From positions 5,544,747 to 5,608,746 of the forward strand of contig NC_064044.1 of assembly GCF_932526225.1 (NCBI RefSeq): a stretch of DNA of 64,000 nucleotides, given 5' to 3'. This DNA is from Nematostella vectensis. Its lineage: Eukaryota > Cnidaria > Anthozoa > Actiniaria > Edwardsiidae. Positions within the stretch are counted from its first letter, which is position 1. Each line of letters opens with the position of its first letter. The position numbers and the translations under genes are program-made. Below, in pieces: positions 1 through 13,129 of this stretch. The notes beneath the pieces were generated by a model that was not told the DNA's origin, did not search any database, and saw only the letters and a program-made list of their open reading frames with translations.

Positions 1-2432
1 TCTGTTGACTTGTATAACGTGGTTGGCTGGAAAGGCGTTAACTCTGGGCACTTGGGTCTCATGTATAACGCCAAAGACATTAACAACTTTGAATTTGTGT
101 ATTTCAGGTGAGTGCGACAAATTTGTTTTACTCCATTTTCACGTGCGCATCACATGCCCAATACAGAACAATTACGTGATTATCACATGATAGAATAACC
201 ATAGCCAGTATGAAGCGCGCTGGCAGTTGCCTCGTTCTATAGCAAGATCGTGAATAAAAAACTCTGTCTCACTTCGCACTCGGGCTTTTACACCTACAAT
301 GCCTTTGCCTTGTTACACCTTTTGATTAGAGCTCACAAAATGGTTATGGATGCATCACATTGTTGATATAGTCGAATGAGCCCCTCTGACAACACTTATG
401 TCAAACGCAATAACCACTTCCCTCCCCACGTGCTTGTCACCCTTTTACACGTGATGCTCACGTGTACTCTCTTATCTCAGACCCCATTGGGTGGCCGGTT
501 GCTACCAGACCGGATATGTGAAGAATGGGGTTCCTGTGTTTGACAATCTCGCAGTTAACCGCCCGTGTGTTAATGGACCACCAAAAGGACAGACTTGGTT
601 TACTGCAAAGGTAAATACACTTGTGTGTCATGCAACTATGCCACTACATTGTGATATTTAGGAAATATGTGGTCGGATCCCCTAATACTTTCCTTAGAAA
701 CCGCTGCTGATAAGGGTAGGATAACATTCTTGAAAGTCATTTGGGGCTTAAATCAGGGGCGTAGGCAGGGCCAAGGGGGCCCGGGCCCCCCTTCTCAGGC
801 CCGAACCCAGGGGGGGTGCAAGGGGTGCGAACGCATTCCATCCCCTCCCCTCCCCACACAACAGCCGAAGGTCCACTTTGGGTTATCAATAGACGTGCTA
901 TCTGTAGACAACACTTAAAGCATAAGCTTGATCACTCTCGTAGCCAAATCCGACAATAAACTTTCTGTGGATATACTGCAAAGGTATATAAAATTGCTTT
1001 TTGTGTCCTCCCCCCCTCCCCCCGGAAGGGAAAAACTAGGTCCATTTTTTTTTCGGATTTCGCACCCCCAAAGAAAAATCCTGGGTACGGGCCTGCTTCT
1101 AGCAGCCAAAAATACAGTTAATGTATGAAACATTATCTAAAACACAAGAGACAATGCCTTGAAAAGGCCTTTTGGGCCCACTCCTGTTAAAAATCCTGGC
1201 TACGCCGCTGAAAATGCTTTCACACTAAGCGCAAAATTTTATCAGGTGTGAAGCCTTTAAATGGGGAATGGAATTGCTTTCACGTATCGCTAGAGCCTTG
1301 ATATAATTCGTTTCAGGTCAGTGTTGAAGGAGCATCGGTAAAAATCTACAGAGATAATGTATATCTCAGCTCAGTCCCTACGCGCTTCACTCCCACACCA
1401 AAAGGTGGTGTCATTGTCGCCAATGGTTACCAGAACGTCATCTACTACAGAGACTTCAGGCTCCGCCCACTCAACCAGCCAATACCGTTCCTTACCACTC
1501 AGTGCATTAGTGCAGCTCAGAAAGGCAGCGGTTATACACTTCATGGTAATAAACGGCGCATGGCCTGGGAGCGGGTTCTGCCGTGCGCTGTACGACGAGG
1601 TAATTGCAGGCTCAGGTTATACAATCTCTGCTGATTTCTACAACGTTCGCGGAAGGTCTAGTAGCCAGTCTTCTGGAGTTGGACATCTTGGAATAATGTT
1701 CAACGCAAAGGACCTGAACAATTTCGACTTCATTTACTTCAGGTAAGGCCTATTTACCGGTTCAAAAAGTGGTTACAATTCTTATTTCAACTCCTGTCAC
1801 TGAAATTTTTATGGCTAATGTTATAACAAAACTCACTCCTTTGTTATTGTTTATCATTGAAAATACAGTGATTTATTCGCATGGAAATTTCAAAATAACA
1901 ATCTAGGAATAAAGTATGATATGCTTTAGATATTTGATTTATCTTGATTACTTGCTTGAATTAGCCGATGGAAATGGATGCTTTGTGTGAACCGACATTG
2001 AGCGGGATCCTAAAATAGCGGCGTGGAGCCATTTATGCCAGCCAGTAACTTTTGCGGTAGATCTTTGTATCCCTTGGTTCAAGAAAGAGATCATCCTAGA
2101 TAGTCGCAGTCTTGAATCATACTAACTTGTGTGTCTTCATTATGTGTTCCAGGCCCCACTGGGCCAACGGCTGCGTACAACCCGGATATGTCCAGACCAA
2201 TGTCGTCCACACTACGTCCACGTTCCCATGCTCTAACGGCCCTCCAGCCACAGGAACCTGGTTCAACATCAAAGTTGTCGTGGCCGGAAGTCAGGCTCGT
2301 GTCTATAGAGACGGAGTTCTCGTGCGCACCATTTCCGGTCACTTTTCCGCTCTCGCAAGTGGTGGCGTGGTCGTTGCCAATGGTTATGACAACGTTATTG
2401 AATTCAAGAATTTTAATGTCGTGAAAAACTAG
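1..2432 (+). CDS. Two-module LamG/concanavalin-like protein, 3' part (4 exons, 5' partial)
   Basis: Exons are 1-107, 481-610, 1317-1742 and 2153-2432, with GT-AG junctions and the stop at 2430-2432. Exons 1 and 3 end in the same phase after TTC-AG, and exons 2 and 4 both open by completing an Arg codon before PHW. The protein is two copies of one module. Each has GHLG-I/L-M-Y/F-NAKD followed by an NNF..FVYFR-type strand, then PHW..GC.Q.GYV, then a YRD turn and a final GGV.VANGY.NVI strand. This pattern of beta strands is what I expect of a LamG or DUF1080-type sandwich, often extracellular and carbohydrate- or protein-binding, but I cannot name the gene. The signal peptide, if any, lies left of the window. 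Exon 3 is one base too long for its flanking phases: an extra A in the A-run near 1549 moves the second module out of frame. This may be a sequencing error or a real break. Confidence 0.7.
754..1210. mobile_element. MITE-like element with CAGGGGCGTAGGCAGG-type ends
   Basis: It lies in the intron between exons 2 and 3 of the first gene. The left end CAGGGGCGTAGGCAGG is the approximate inverse of the right end CCTGGCTACGCCGCTG. The inside is C/G-rich and holds a second short family at about 786-1100, with reversed copies of its ends at 61140-61350. The flanks show no clear target duplication. It carries no transposase, so it is a non-autonomous remnant. Confidence 0.5.
1850..2027. repeat. Dispersed repeat copy 1 (second copy at 45962-46147)
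   Basis: About 180 bp in the last intron of the first gene match a segment inside the ERICH3-like gene 44 kb away. Both open with TTTATCATTGAAAATACAGT, both contain GCTTGAATTAGCCGATGG, and both end near GCGGCGTG. I see no terminal inverted repeat or open frame, so it is an unclassified interspersed repeat. Confidence 0.6.
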
Positions 2433-5400
2433 GCATGCAGTTGTAATGGTACTTGGCCCTAGCCTTTAGTACAAATATTAAACAAAAGAAACCAATCCCG
2501 AACGCTGTTTTTCTTATCCATGCAACACCTCTTCCCCCTTCCCCCTTCCCCCTCCCCCCCAGTAACTCCGAGGAAGGTGAATTCCTCCTCCCTCCACTCA
2601 AAAAAGGGATGTAAGTGCGCTCATCCATATAAAGAATAAACGGTCTTCCAGGAGCATTGAACATGCAATTTTGCGAATTTATTTCTTGATTACCATCATC
2701 TTTATCATTTCCTTGATGGTAATTTTTAACGACTCTTGACTAACAAAAGGCTTACAATGGCGTAAACGTTTTCCTACACAAAGGTGAACGTTGACATAAA
2801 AATAATAATAACAAATAAAGACAGATCTTTAAGCCGTTTAGCAAAAGATAAAGTTGATTAAACTAAAATAATTCAGTATCGATCAATATTTTATTAACCC
2901 ATGAATTAACACAGCCCAAATATACTGATGCTATGATTGGGCTTATTATATGCAAATTGCACTGTAATAAATGTTCTTTACTTCATAATTTGGTTGGTGG
3001 TAAGGGGCCACAGGGATCCCAAAACAAATAATATTATAACAGCACTTACACGTCACATGATTTTTAAGGGTTAATTCAAGCCAAAATAAACACAGAAATG
3101 GCTGTACTCCTCACGACAGAGAACGACTAAAAAAATTGTCGACCTAGTGAGTTCAAAGTATTCTATATTTGATATATTTTATGCGTTTTGCGAATTTGCA
3201 CCCAGTCAACCATGATAAGTGCAACTTTCACGGCTGGTCGCTTTGTGGCTTATTTAGCTTAAATTCTATTGTTTTATTAAGAACCTTGTTTATATGAAAG
3301 CCCAAAGATTTCACCATATTTTAGAAACATGCTAAGAACATGTCGAGGATCAGATAGCAGTAAAACATTAATTTAATAATGATGCATTCTAAAACGTAGA
3401 ATCAAGTTATGTTCATGATGACAATCTATCGATCACTCGTGTAATTGTGTTTGTAGTACTTTGAGTTTTCTATTCTTATATACTCAGAACACTGAAACCT
3501 AGCCGCGCGCCTCTTTTAAATATTATACGATCGAAATGCATGTCATACGCTGTGCTTGTTGTAAAAGTTTATGTCCTGCCACGCCCAGTTTTTGTCATAA
3601 CTGTATCCATGGAAACAGCAATTTTTGAAGTAAAAATCTAAATTCTGCTTCAAATTTCAATAAAATTAAGAACGAGTAAGACTATCAGACATGTTTTGTG
3701 AAAACGATAAAAAATGACCATGCCTGTCCCCCCCCAACAAAGTCAGGGGGGCACCTATAAGTAGAGTTTGTATCCCCGAAACACGCCACTTATTTAGAAT
3801 CAGTATACGGGCGAGTTGAAGTAGATATGTAACTTTGATTTGAAGAAATTAGGTTTTTCATTGGAGGAAGAGGGTTTTCCCCGCAACGAAAAGCAAAATC
3901 TAAAAAAATTACCAAATTATTAATTATGAATTTTTAAATGGATGGAAAAGCCTTCTTATTTCCTCCAGAAACCATGACGCTTGTTATATATCAATTCCAG
4001 CTTTTATGTTTAAATTCAAGCTGTTTATTTATTTTTTTTTTTTTTTTGGCTTTGAGGCACTAAAGTCATCATAGAGAAACTAAAAAAAAACGGATGTGTT
4101 GCGATAAAAAAAATGTTTGGGAAAATCTTAGGACCGTCCCTATTTATGACAGGGTAGTTTTAAGAGTATCTATTTTTGACCCCTGATCCTCCTTTAATAC
4201 ATCAAGCAGTAGCGGATCTAGGGGAGGGTTTAGGGGGTTTACCCCCCCCCCCCCCCCCCCTTTGGGCTGCCAGAAAGCTACTATTCATGAATGAATTGAA
4301 TACAAGTTACCAGAGCTGTCAACTCTGTCACAAGATTTTGGACCTCATCATAAACCAGTTTTTGTGAGAATGTTCATACATTCTCTGTATTCATCCGCAT
4401 TGCCTGTCTTGTTTTTTTTTTTTTCACATATTAGCTGTATTTCATCCGATTTTACAAGATTTCTGTCCAAGTTGGGTTGACAGCTATGATATATGTACTA
4501 GAAATAAAACCAAAAGTGATTTTTAATTCATTTCAATGAATGATTGGTCAAATTCTAACAAAGATTAGCAAGGCTTAAATGAATTACTTTGGAGAAAGAA
4601 ATAGAGAACTGGTTTCATAAAACCTTAAAGAAATTGAGAGCTGGTCTCCGAAAACCCTGAGTATTAGTAATTTGTGAAAAACAACATATATTCGATAAAC
4701 ACTTGAAATTTGAATCGACCATTCTTGAATTCCGTTTTGATTTAAAAAAAAAAGGTGCACATACATATTAGGACCTTGAGGATCTGTTATTACCTAAAAA
4801 AATATGCCTTGTTTTTATACCACCTACAATGTTTTCAATAACCCTGGGTACCTCAATGTTTTCTTACAAACCTTAAAAAAAACTTTTTTTTTTACTCATG
4901 TCACAATTTAATGTGGTCCAAAAGTAAAATTCAGGTTTCATAAAAAAGGCAAGACTCGACAAGACAGCTTTTTTGTAGAGGAGCAATTTCTCAAAAGCAA
5001 TAGTTTTTTTCCCTCTGCAGCTTCTCCTATAAAAGCTCTTTCAACCTCTGGCTCATCAGATCATAGAGCTTATGAGACAGCAAAGTTCATATGTTAATTT
5101 TCTGTAATGGGTATCATTTTAGAAAATTCTAGTTGGGACTATTTTTAGTTTTAGGTTTTATGAATTAGGTTTTTGTGGTATAATATTTGTATCCTATTTT
5201 TAGTTTTAGGTTTTTTTGAATTAGGTTTTTGTGGTATAATATTTGTATCGTAAGGAAATTACCAGTTTTTATTTTCTTAAATGCTTTTCTCCAAACTTCT
5301 TCAGGTTAATCTCAGCCAGAGAATCTGAAATCAACCTGAGACACAAGCTGCTGGCTAAGAGGCATGACCCAGGGCAGGATGTACCTATAAGGCATTGGTA

Positions 5401-8152
5401 TTTAATGTAGGTCACCAAAAATAAACATATATATAGTAACAAAAAGTAAGACAATATTTTAATGGAAAAATTGTTCTAAAAAAATGAACCAGAGTTATAA
5501 AAGTAAAAAAAAAAATTTTTTTTTCATGTTAGCCTGACAGGTTCTTGTATAATGTGTGGTTAGTGACAGTTAGGCTATTTAGGTTCATAATTAGTCTCTT
5601 GCTATTACAATGACTCATGGTAAAGTAATTGAGGTAGTAATTAATCATAAACAAAAAAAACAGGTCTCCTATATGATCCCTTGAGATCATATTTCAAACT
5701 ATTTAGAAATAAATTTTCCTATTTTAACCTATTTCAAATTCTAATTTGATAATTTTAGGTTAACAGGTTCATTTTAGGTTCTTATATTTTTTCAAATATG
5801 TTGGAGTGCTTTTAATCCACCCTTAGCAAAGTTACATTCTAAAGCACAAGAGGGAAGGTTAATAAAGATATTTTCCAATATTTGAATTGCTTACTTTAAA
5901 ACTTACAAAAGAGAAAGAAAATGATAAAGAAGTAAAGAAGTAAAAGGAATTTGAACAGTACAGGCAGTGAATGAGTACTTTTACCTCAAATTCACTATGA
6001 TAGTGTGATTTGCTAATATACTTTTTAATGTATAGGAATTTGATATGTATTTGTTTATTGTTTTTAATTTTGAAGAGAATAAAATAGCACCCAGTTTTTT
6101 GTGAGGAACTTTAATTGATCCTCATTTTAAAATAAATATGACCTCCCTTCACACCTGAAAGCCTTCCCTGTTATTCAAAGCACAAATTAATTTTGCTAAT
6201 ATTGCTGTATCAGTTGTCTATCAAGTATAGTTTAGTTAATTATATCCTTAGTAATGTCAATAAATACTTTTTTTACCTAGAACAAAAAAACATATTTGTT
6301 CTAGGTATTCCCAAGGAGGATTGGGAGGACACCTTTTAATGATAATTGCAGTATTTATAGAACATGCAATCTTTATATGTTTTACATATGGTGTCGTTTT
6401 TGTGGGTGGTGGAACATGATGCATAATGAAAGTGCAAGGAAGGGGGGTTCTACACAAGTTTATGCTGAAAAAAGTCATGCTGGCTCCGCTTTTAGGCAGT
6501 GCCTAAATCTATATATTACGTCTTTCTCCACTCGAATTGATCGCAGAAATGTCTTCTTTCGCTAATCCTCCACAGACAGACGATAAGATATATTCACTAA
6601 AGAACTTCTCTTGAATGTGAATAAGTTAAGCTGGTTTTGAAGGTAAATGCCTACACTGGCTTGTCATTTTTCTTCGTATGAAGAGAAGATTTGATGATTT
6701 TTCTATCCCAAATAAAAGGTTCCTATCCCAAATAAAATTTTGATAGCAAACTTGAAATTGTCTCGAGCGTGGCAAAATCATTATGGCGGGAAATTGTCAA
6801 AACACAGGGAATTTGAAACCGATTTTCCGTAAAGTCAATGATTCTAGATAAAATGGCAAATAAAATGCCGTTTTAGTGTGAAATAACAGTTTTCGATGGT
6901 CATTTTACAAATCAACTCATTATTTAGAGCTTTGAAGGTGAGCCGTCCGGTATCGCGGGGTCCGGATCGTAGGATACCGGAACTCAAGAGAGCCAATCAG
7001 AGCGCGCGATTTGATGGACACCGGACCCCGAAAAAAACAAAAGGGGCATCTAGCACGCATGACACAACGAACGCTCAAAGGTTAAAACTAGTTTTATTGT
7101 TATAAAAAATACTACCATAGCATTATCATAGATGCAGATACAATTATTTAAAATACTAAAAATTGTATTATCTGGTGCAAGTTCCTCACATTCGATCAGA
7201 TAAATTCTCAACATGAAAAGGAAAAATCGAACTAAGTCCGTAGCAATAACAACATAACAACAGTTAACAATGACCTTAGCTAGAGGATTGTTCAGTTGGC
7301 GCGCGCAGTTCCCCTTCCCCTGTTCCCTTTGAAGCCAAAGAGCGGTGTTTCTGTACACAAAGAATCTCCAGATTTTACCCGTTTTTATTTGATATCTATG
7401 TATGCCTAGATTTCCTTTGGCAATTCCTGGCAACGCTACAGATGTCTTCACAATAAGAGTGCAATCATAGTCAAAATAGTTGCGCCATAACACAGCATCA
7501 AACAAGAAGTCATGCTACGCCATTGATATTAGGACGGCTTAGTACGGGTAAAATGCTTATCCTTCTTCTTAAACAATCATTATATTATGTCGTTCTAATT
7601 AGAAATGTCACCTAGGTAACGAATATGACTAAAAAGACGTCATACATGTTTACCAAATGCATACCGCTGACAATGCTGTTTTTCTTGTCAAAAAGGTGTT
7701 TTTGCGGTGAATGGTTGAATTCAAAAATAAAAATCACGTCAAAACACATGACTCTATAATTAATTGATTCTAACTAATATCTGTGGTATCTTATGTAGAA
7801 AATACTTTAAAAGCATTATCATAAGAAACTAAGAAAAAGTGAGACAAATTAAAATGCATGTGCAAAAAGGAAACCCCACTATATCAGATATAATACTTGT
7901 CTGGCCTGGGAGCTGGTAAAAAGCTAGACGCCGCAACGAGGCTAAGAACATGGCGGAAAAGTACTGTCACAGCCTCGGCCCCCACACGGAACACCACTTA
8001 CACATGCCCTAGCCGCAAGCAAGTATATATTTGTCTATTCTACAAAGATTTCGGTAAACAATTCGAAAAATCTTCTTCTTCACTTAACCTTCAACTGTTA
8101 CCAGCCTCCTGGCAACCTTAAACAGTTGAAAATAATTCAAAGCCGGAAAGGC
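2433..8152. other. Intergenic region, no gene supported
   Basis: This stretch is AT-rich and has homopolymer runs, such as the C-run at 4243-4260. A 55-bp tandem duplication sits at 5141-5250. All open frames are short and none shows a recognisable domain or splice structure. A segment around 3080-3130 resembles part of the tandem repeat at 49354-49610. I see no RNA gene. Confidence 0.6.
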
Positions 8153-9896
8153 TTAACAGCAGTTGAGGCACATACGACGGCCATCCGACTTCAGCGCGAA
8201 CTTGGCTCCGGAGAGTGGCTTTCGGCAGCGTGGGTTCTGGCACACGAAGCACTCATTGTGGTAGAGTTTTTCGTCGTACTTGACGAACTCCACATTGGCT
8301 TCCAAAGACTGATGACACATGTTGCAGCGCTTGGCGTAACGATCATGATAGCAGTCGTCACATACCCACGAGCCCTCGTGCTCAGTGAAAGTCTTTCCGG
8401 CCAGCGGTTTCCTGTAAAATTGGTCAACGTTACTGACGACAATTTTTGGCTAAAGTTTACGTAGGAAGCACCTGCGGTATAGCAACCTTAAAAAATGGCA
8501 ATAATTCTACAGCTTAAATAATATATTAGTTTCCTTATATGGAGGTGACCGCGTTTACAAAAACGACAATTTTTGGCTAAATTTTCTTGATATGGTCACA
8601 CGTTTTGGATGAGTAAAATAAATAATCACGGAGTTATAGTTAATTAAATGCTTTGTGAGGCTCTTTGAAAACAGAGTTTTTTGGTCACAAAGGAAGGATG
8701 GGATAACAGCTGGTGTTTATTTCTCAGGGCCGTATCAAGAGGGGGGGAAACTTTAGTCACATACCCTCCCCCCCCGCCCACACACACACACACCTTCTCA
8801 GAAATTATAATTATATGTTTCTGTATCATGTCCCCTCCCCAATATTTCAAGGCAGCTCTGTTTCTATTCACAATTAAATAAGCCTTATTATTGCAAGGGA
8901 TTTTTAGGGAATTGTATTGAGGGCAGTATTTTTTCAGGAGTAGAAAATTCATATCCCAATTTTGTGCTCTGCCGGACCATAGTTATGTTTGTAGCCGAAC
9001 CGCAGTTCTTCTGACTTAATCACCAGTTTTCCCCGTACTTTATATCTTAGTATCTTACTTAGTATCCGTACTTATAACTTAGTATCCCGTTACCTGCATC
9101 GGGAGCAGACGAAACAATCACTATGGTAGGTTCCCTCATCTCGCGTCACAAACTTCACGGTCCCCTCAATGTACTGACGACAGGCCACACAGCGCTTGGC
9201 ATAGTGAATACGGTTACACTACTTTGCCGAATACCTAAGTATCTTCCTTAGTATCCGTACTTATAACTTAGTATCCCGTTACCTGCATCGGGAGCAGACG
9301 AAACAATCACTATGGTAGGTTCCCTCATCTCGCGTCACAAACTTCACGGTCCCCTCAATGTACTGACGACAGGCCACACAGCGCTTGGCATAGTGAATAC
9401 GGTTACAGTCTTTGCAAACCTGGAAGATGTGAAATTCTTTGAATACTTTGAGTTGGGACTATGTTGCATGTATATTGCATGAGTGTTACCGGTGTATTGT
9501 GTTACGTGTTGCACCCATGTAATATTCTTTTATGAATACGGTTACAGTCTTTGCAAACCTGAGAGTTGCGAAATTCTTTAAATACTTTGAGTTGCGTCTA
9601 CATTGCATGTATATTGCAAGAGTGTTGCCCGCGTTTTGTGTTGCGTGTTGCGCCCAGTGTATAAACCATGTCTGTATTTATCTAGCTGTTTTGTGCTGTG
9701 GGTATGTTGCATGCACATTGCCCCCAGTGTTGCCGGCGTGTTGCACCCCTCTTACCTTCCTATCATCTCTCATCTGGAAGGTTTTTCCCGCGAGTGGCGT
9801 GCGGCAGTGGAAACACACAAAGCACTCGCTGTGGTGGGGCTTGTTTTGATAGCGCACCACTGATGATGTGATGGTCTTGAAGCAACTGTTGCAGAT
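8153..9896 (-). CDS. LIM-only (FHL-like) protein, three C-terminal exons
   Basis: Read on the minus strand, the exons are 9896-9756, 9419-9283 and 8411-8153 (stop TAA at 8155-8153), joined in phase with GT-AG ends. They encode about two and a half LIM zinc-binding domains. The first has C..C, then HHSECFVC..C and LAGKTF. The second has YAKRC..C, then HSDCFVC..C, then WVCDDC. The last has C..C, then HNECFVC and a closing CLNCC. The linker YAKRC between domains and the repeated H-x-ECFVC core are typical of the four-and-a-half-LIM family, scaffolds in muscle and nucleus that bind partner proteins and not DNA. Upstream exons were not found in the next 3 kb, so the 5' end lies further away or is unrecognised. 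FHL/limpet-like is the likeliest family; prickle or testin relatives are possible. Confidence 0.75.
9061..9407. repeat. Tandem duplication of a LIM exon (158-bp unit, offset 189 bp)
   Basis: Bases 9061-9218 recur almost unchanged at 9250-9407. The unit holds most of the middle LIM exon plus its donor site. The right copy has the full exon with an acceptor at 9420-9421; the left copy loses the acceptor and the first codons, so it is probably a dead exon lying in the following intron. Confidence 0.8.
9395..9670. repeat. Tandem duplication of about 139 bp
   Basis: GAATACGGTTACAGTC starts at 9395 and again at 9534, and similarity continues for about 130 bp, including TTTGCAAACCT and AATACTTTGAGTTG. 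It overlaps the 5' edge of the middle LIM exon, so this small region has been duplicated at least twice. The second copy has drifted and no longer keeps the exon acceptor. Confidence 0.7.
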
Positions 9897-10057
9897 CTAC
9901 AATAAAATACCGGAAATTGGTGTTGACTTACCACAAAGTAGTGGGCAGCCTGTGGTAGGCCTTCGAATAGACTTTTTCCTGGCTAGAAATATAATACTTG
10001 GGAGGCCTATGTTTTTACAAGGCTTTTCGGGCAAATTCTGGCGGGAATGCTATTGTT

Positions 10058-10217
10058 TAGCCTCCTCCGCAGGCATCTCTTCTCTCCGGAAAGAAAAAGC
10101 GCTTTTTTTTATGCGGGGTTTCTGTGGCGAATAGAGGAGAAAAATAAATCACAAACACAGGTATCCCGAATCTGAATAAAGGCCATTACAGAGTAGAGTT
10201 GCCTGCGGAGGAGGCTA
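10058..10217. mobile_element. 160-bp MITE with 9-bp target duplication
   Basis: The ends are near-perfect inverted repeats: TAGCCTCCTCCGCAGGCA at the left and its complement at the right. The same nine bases GCTATTGTT flank it at 10049-10057 and 10218-10226. A 9-bp duplication with a short non-coding body fits a MITE mobilised by a Mutator-like (MULE) transposase. Confidence 0.8.
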
Positions 10218-10226
10218 GCTATTGTT

Positions 10227-13129
10227 GCTGTCTTGTGTGTTTTACTTGTTTTGGCGGGAAGAAGAACGCGCAAACCTGTTTGAGCCTCTCTTTGGTGTAA
10301 AGCCTCAGGCCTCCCAAGTTTTGTATTTCTAACCGCGAAAAAGTCCTTGCCGCCCTTGTTTATTGTTGTTCATCTTATTTCGCTTGATTTCACAGAAGGC
10401 TTAGATCACACGTTCCAGAGCTCGCGGGACTCGCTAATGGACCCAAACTTCTAGAAAGTTACTCAGGAACGTAAAGAGGGCCAACAGGCTTGGCCCTTGA
10501 CCCTTAATTTGAATTTCACGTCAACTACGACTACCATTATCATCGGTTCTGGGTTAAATATTTAATTGCCAAAATGTTTGGTTTTGTGTTATGCCGAAAT
10601 TTAAGAAGTAAATCAATGGATTAATATTAATGGATGGAATAAGTAAACAAATAAATATATATATATATAATTAAAATATAAATGTATGTCATTAGGTCTT
10701 CTTTTGTTGATCGGACTAGTCTTTTATCTTTTAATCGACTCTTCTTCACTTCAAAACAGAACAAAATCCCAGAAAAACAACCAGCAAAGATTACAAAACG
10801 AGCTACATGTCCTATAATTTATGCCCCGCTTTGGCGTTTTCCACCTTCTTTCTTCTACTTCTCAGAATCTTGATAAACTTTATCACATCACGGAAGCGTT
10901 GTGTACTACAAAAGGGGCGGTTGGATGAATTTATGCTTCGTTCGTGTTCAAAAGGTAATCTTACTTAGCTATCGTCTTCTAGGGGCCCCATAATTGATTG
11001 TCTCGCGAATTTCGCGTGGGCCAACGCACGTCGTAAATTCAAAACAATCCTAGTTCGACATGAAATACATTTAAGTGCGTATGTCATCCGAGCGGCACAA
11101 CGCCAACTTTAAGTGGAGAAAACAGGTCCAATATATTTAAGCCGTATTCAAATATTTCTAATCACTTCATCTTCAGAGGCTATGCAGTTTGTCATGAAAT
11201 CGTATGAAATGTTTATCGCACATGACATCGCACATGGCATCAAAAATGATTGGAAAGCAAAAGGAAATAAAAAGAAATGTAAATGATTTTCAAAATAAAA
11301 TTAACGTTTATGATTAGTCAATAATGGCTGATTTTAATTAAAAACCTTCAAAGTGAGCAAACTTCCGAGGACTCTCACGCACGATTAGCAATCCGAATGG
11401 TTTTTGTTTAGCGTCAGTTAACCATCATAAGACATTCCAAACGGCACACCTTTTAACTTAACCAAACCATTCATATGAAAGAAAAAAAAACGAGGAAAAT
11501 TGATAACGTATATATAACGTGTATATAATAATATGATATCACGCATTTTTAACACCAACATTGAAAAATGTCACTGAAAATAGATTGTGTCTCAGAATAA
11601 TCGATTGATGACTGAAATTAACAAATAACCGCACGAAAAACTACGATTTCGAGTATCGAAGTTTATAAAAGAAATTACTTATTTCCTTCCAGATATCACA
11701 CATTTTGGGGTGTTTTTAGGTAAAGGTCACAGACCTTTGTTAGTTTACGGTATTAAGTTTGCATGAAAATTTTCAATGAAATCAATACTCTAGCCTTCAG
11801 CTTAGCAGTTTTGGTTTTCAATAATGGTATGATATTAATCAATCAAAATAGTGATGGTCGGAACCGATGCGATGGCATCGGAGTCAAAGGATATGTCCCT
11901 TCGAATAAGATAGCAGTGGCTTGGTAATTCTAGAATTTATCGCAGGGTGTGTGCCCGTCAAAATACTTATTTACACTGTAAACAGTCTCACGTTTCTTTC
12001 CAAAATCTTAATCGGCAAAGTATTTTCATACTTACATTTCAAGCCGTAATAGCCGTTTTGGCAGTAGAAAATATATTTTGGAAATTTGTTACACCCTCTA
12101 AGGGTATAAAATCTTCCATATTAAATAATTGGATAATATTTGCGCTTTAATTATGTTCATTGTTATAAATGTATTATCCATGGCACCTTAAGCTCCTGTA
12201 ATCACGAACAAGCTAAACTTTCGCCAGAATTACGAATAAACTACAACAATTTATTATGCGGTGAACCTATAGTATGAATAATCGCATACGTTATTTCGAG
12301 GAGTGGTAATGCTTGGAAAGGCTTTGGTTAGAATAAACCTTCTATTCTGCAGCTGGTTTCTACCATAGTACCTTCCTCTTCTTTAGATAAAAAATAGCAA
12401 ACACCAGTGCACCGCTTGACGGTAGTTAATTACAGTGTTAAGTATATTTTACCCTCAGCGGAAATTTCTAAGCGTGTTCTAGGCTTAGTACTAAATTATA
12501 TCTACGGAAAATGCATCTGAATACAAAAAAAAAAATCAATAAATAGTGTAAATAAGTACATCTACTGGCGACCGTCTGAGGATATAACTGAATTATAACA
12601 TATAAATTTACCTCTCCAGACATGGTGACGGAATTTGAAAGAGTTTTCAAGATTGTAAAGGAATCGCGGCTCCAACACACCTCCTCGGCCAAGCGGGTTT
12701 ACACTAAACTGATTCAGGGCTATTTGGACGAAAATAAATGTATCGCCAGCCTCGATTTCAGGCCCTTGCTCTAAGGTGTGACCGTATAGCCCGAGAAGCC
12801 AAGCATCTTTGAAATTCCATGGCATCTGATTGGCTCTCTAAATTCAACCCACGCCAAGAGTTATTGACTTGCGAAAAAGATTAAATTTTGCAGTGAGATC
12901 TCTTTGAGGAGATAAATATCTGTCAGGTATTTGAGCAGATTTCAGGTCTCATTTTTTTTCTCAGGAAAGGTGACTATTTCCTGGTGATTGTCAGTTGAAT
13001 GTGGCATAGAATATTCTCGCGACAGACTTGCCAGAGAGCTAGGCAATGGTCGCGTTGAATAATGACTTTTCGGAACGTCTAGACACAAGAAACTAAACAC
13101 GCAACGGGGTTCACAGTAGCGTGACACGT
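10227..13129. other. Intergenic region, no gene supported
   Basis: The region is AT-rich with short unrelated open frames only. I found no LIM-type motif that would supply the missing 5' exons of the LIM gene, no RNA gene and no clear transposon ends. Confidence 0.5.

Noticed and set aside
12562-12825. 87-codon minus-strand frame
   Set aside because: No domain, no conserved pattern and no splice partners; probably chance.
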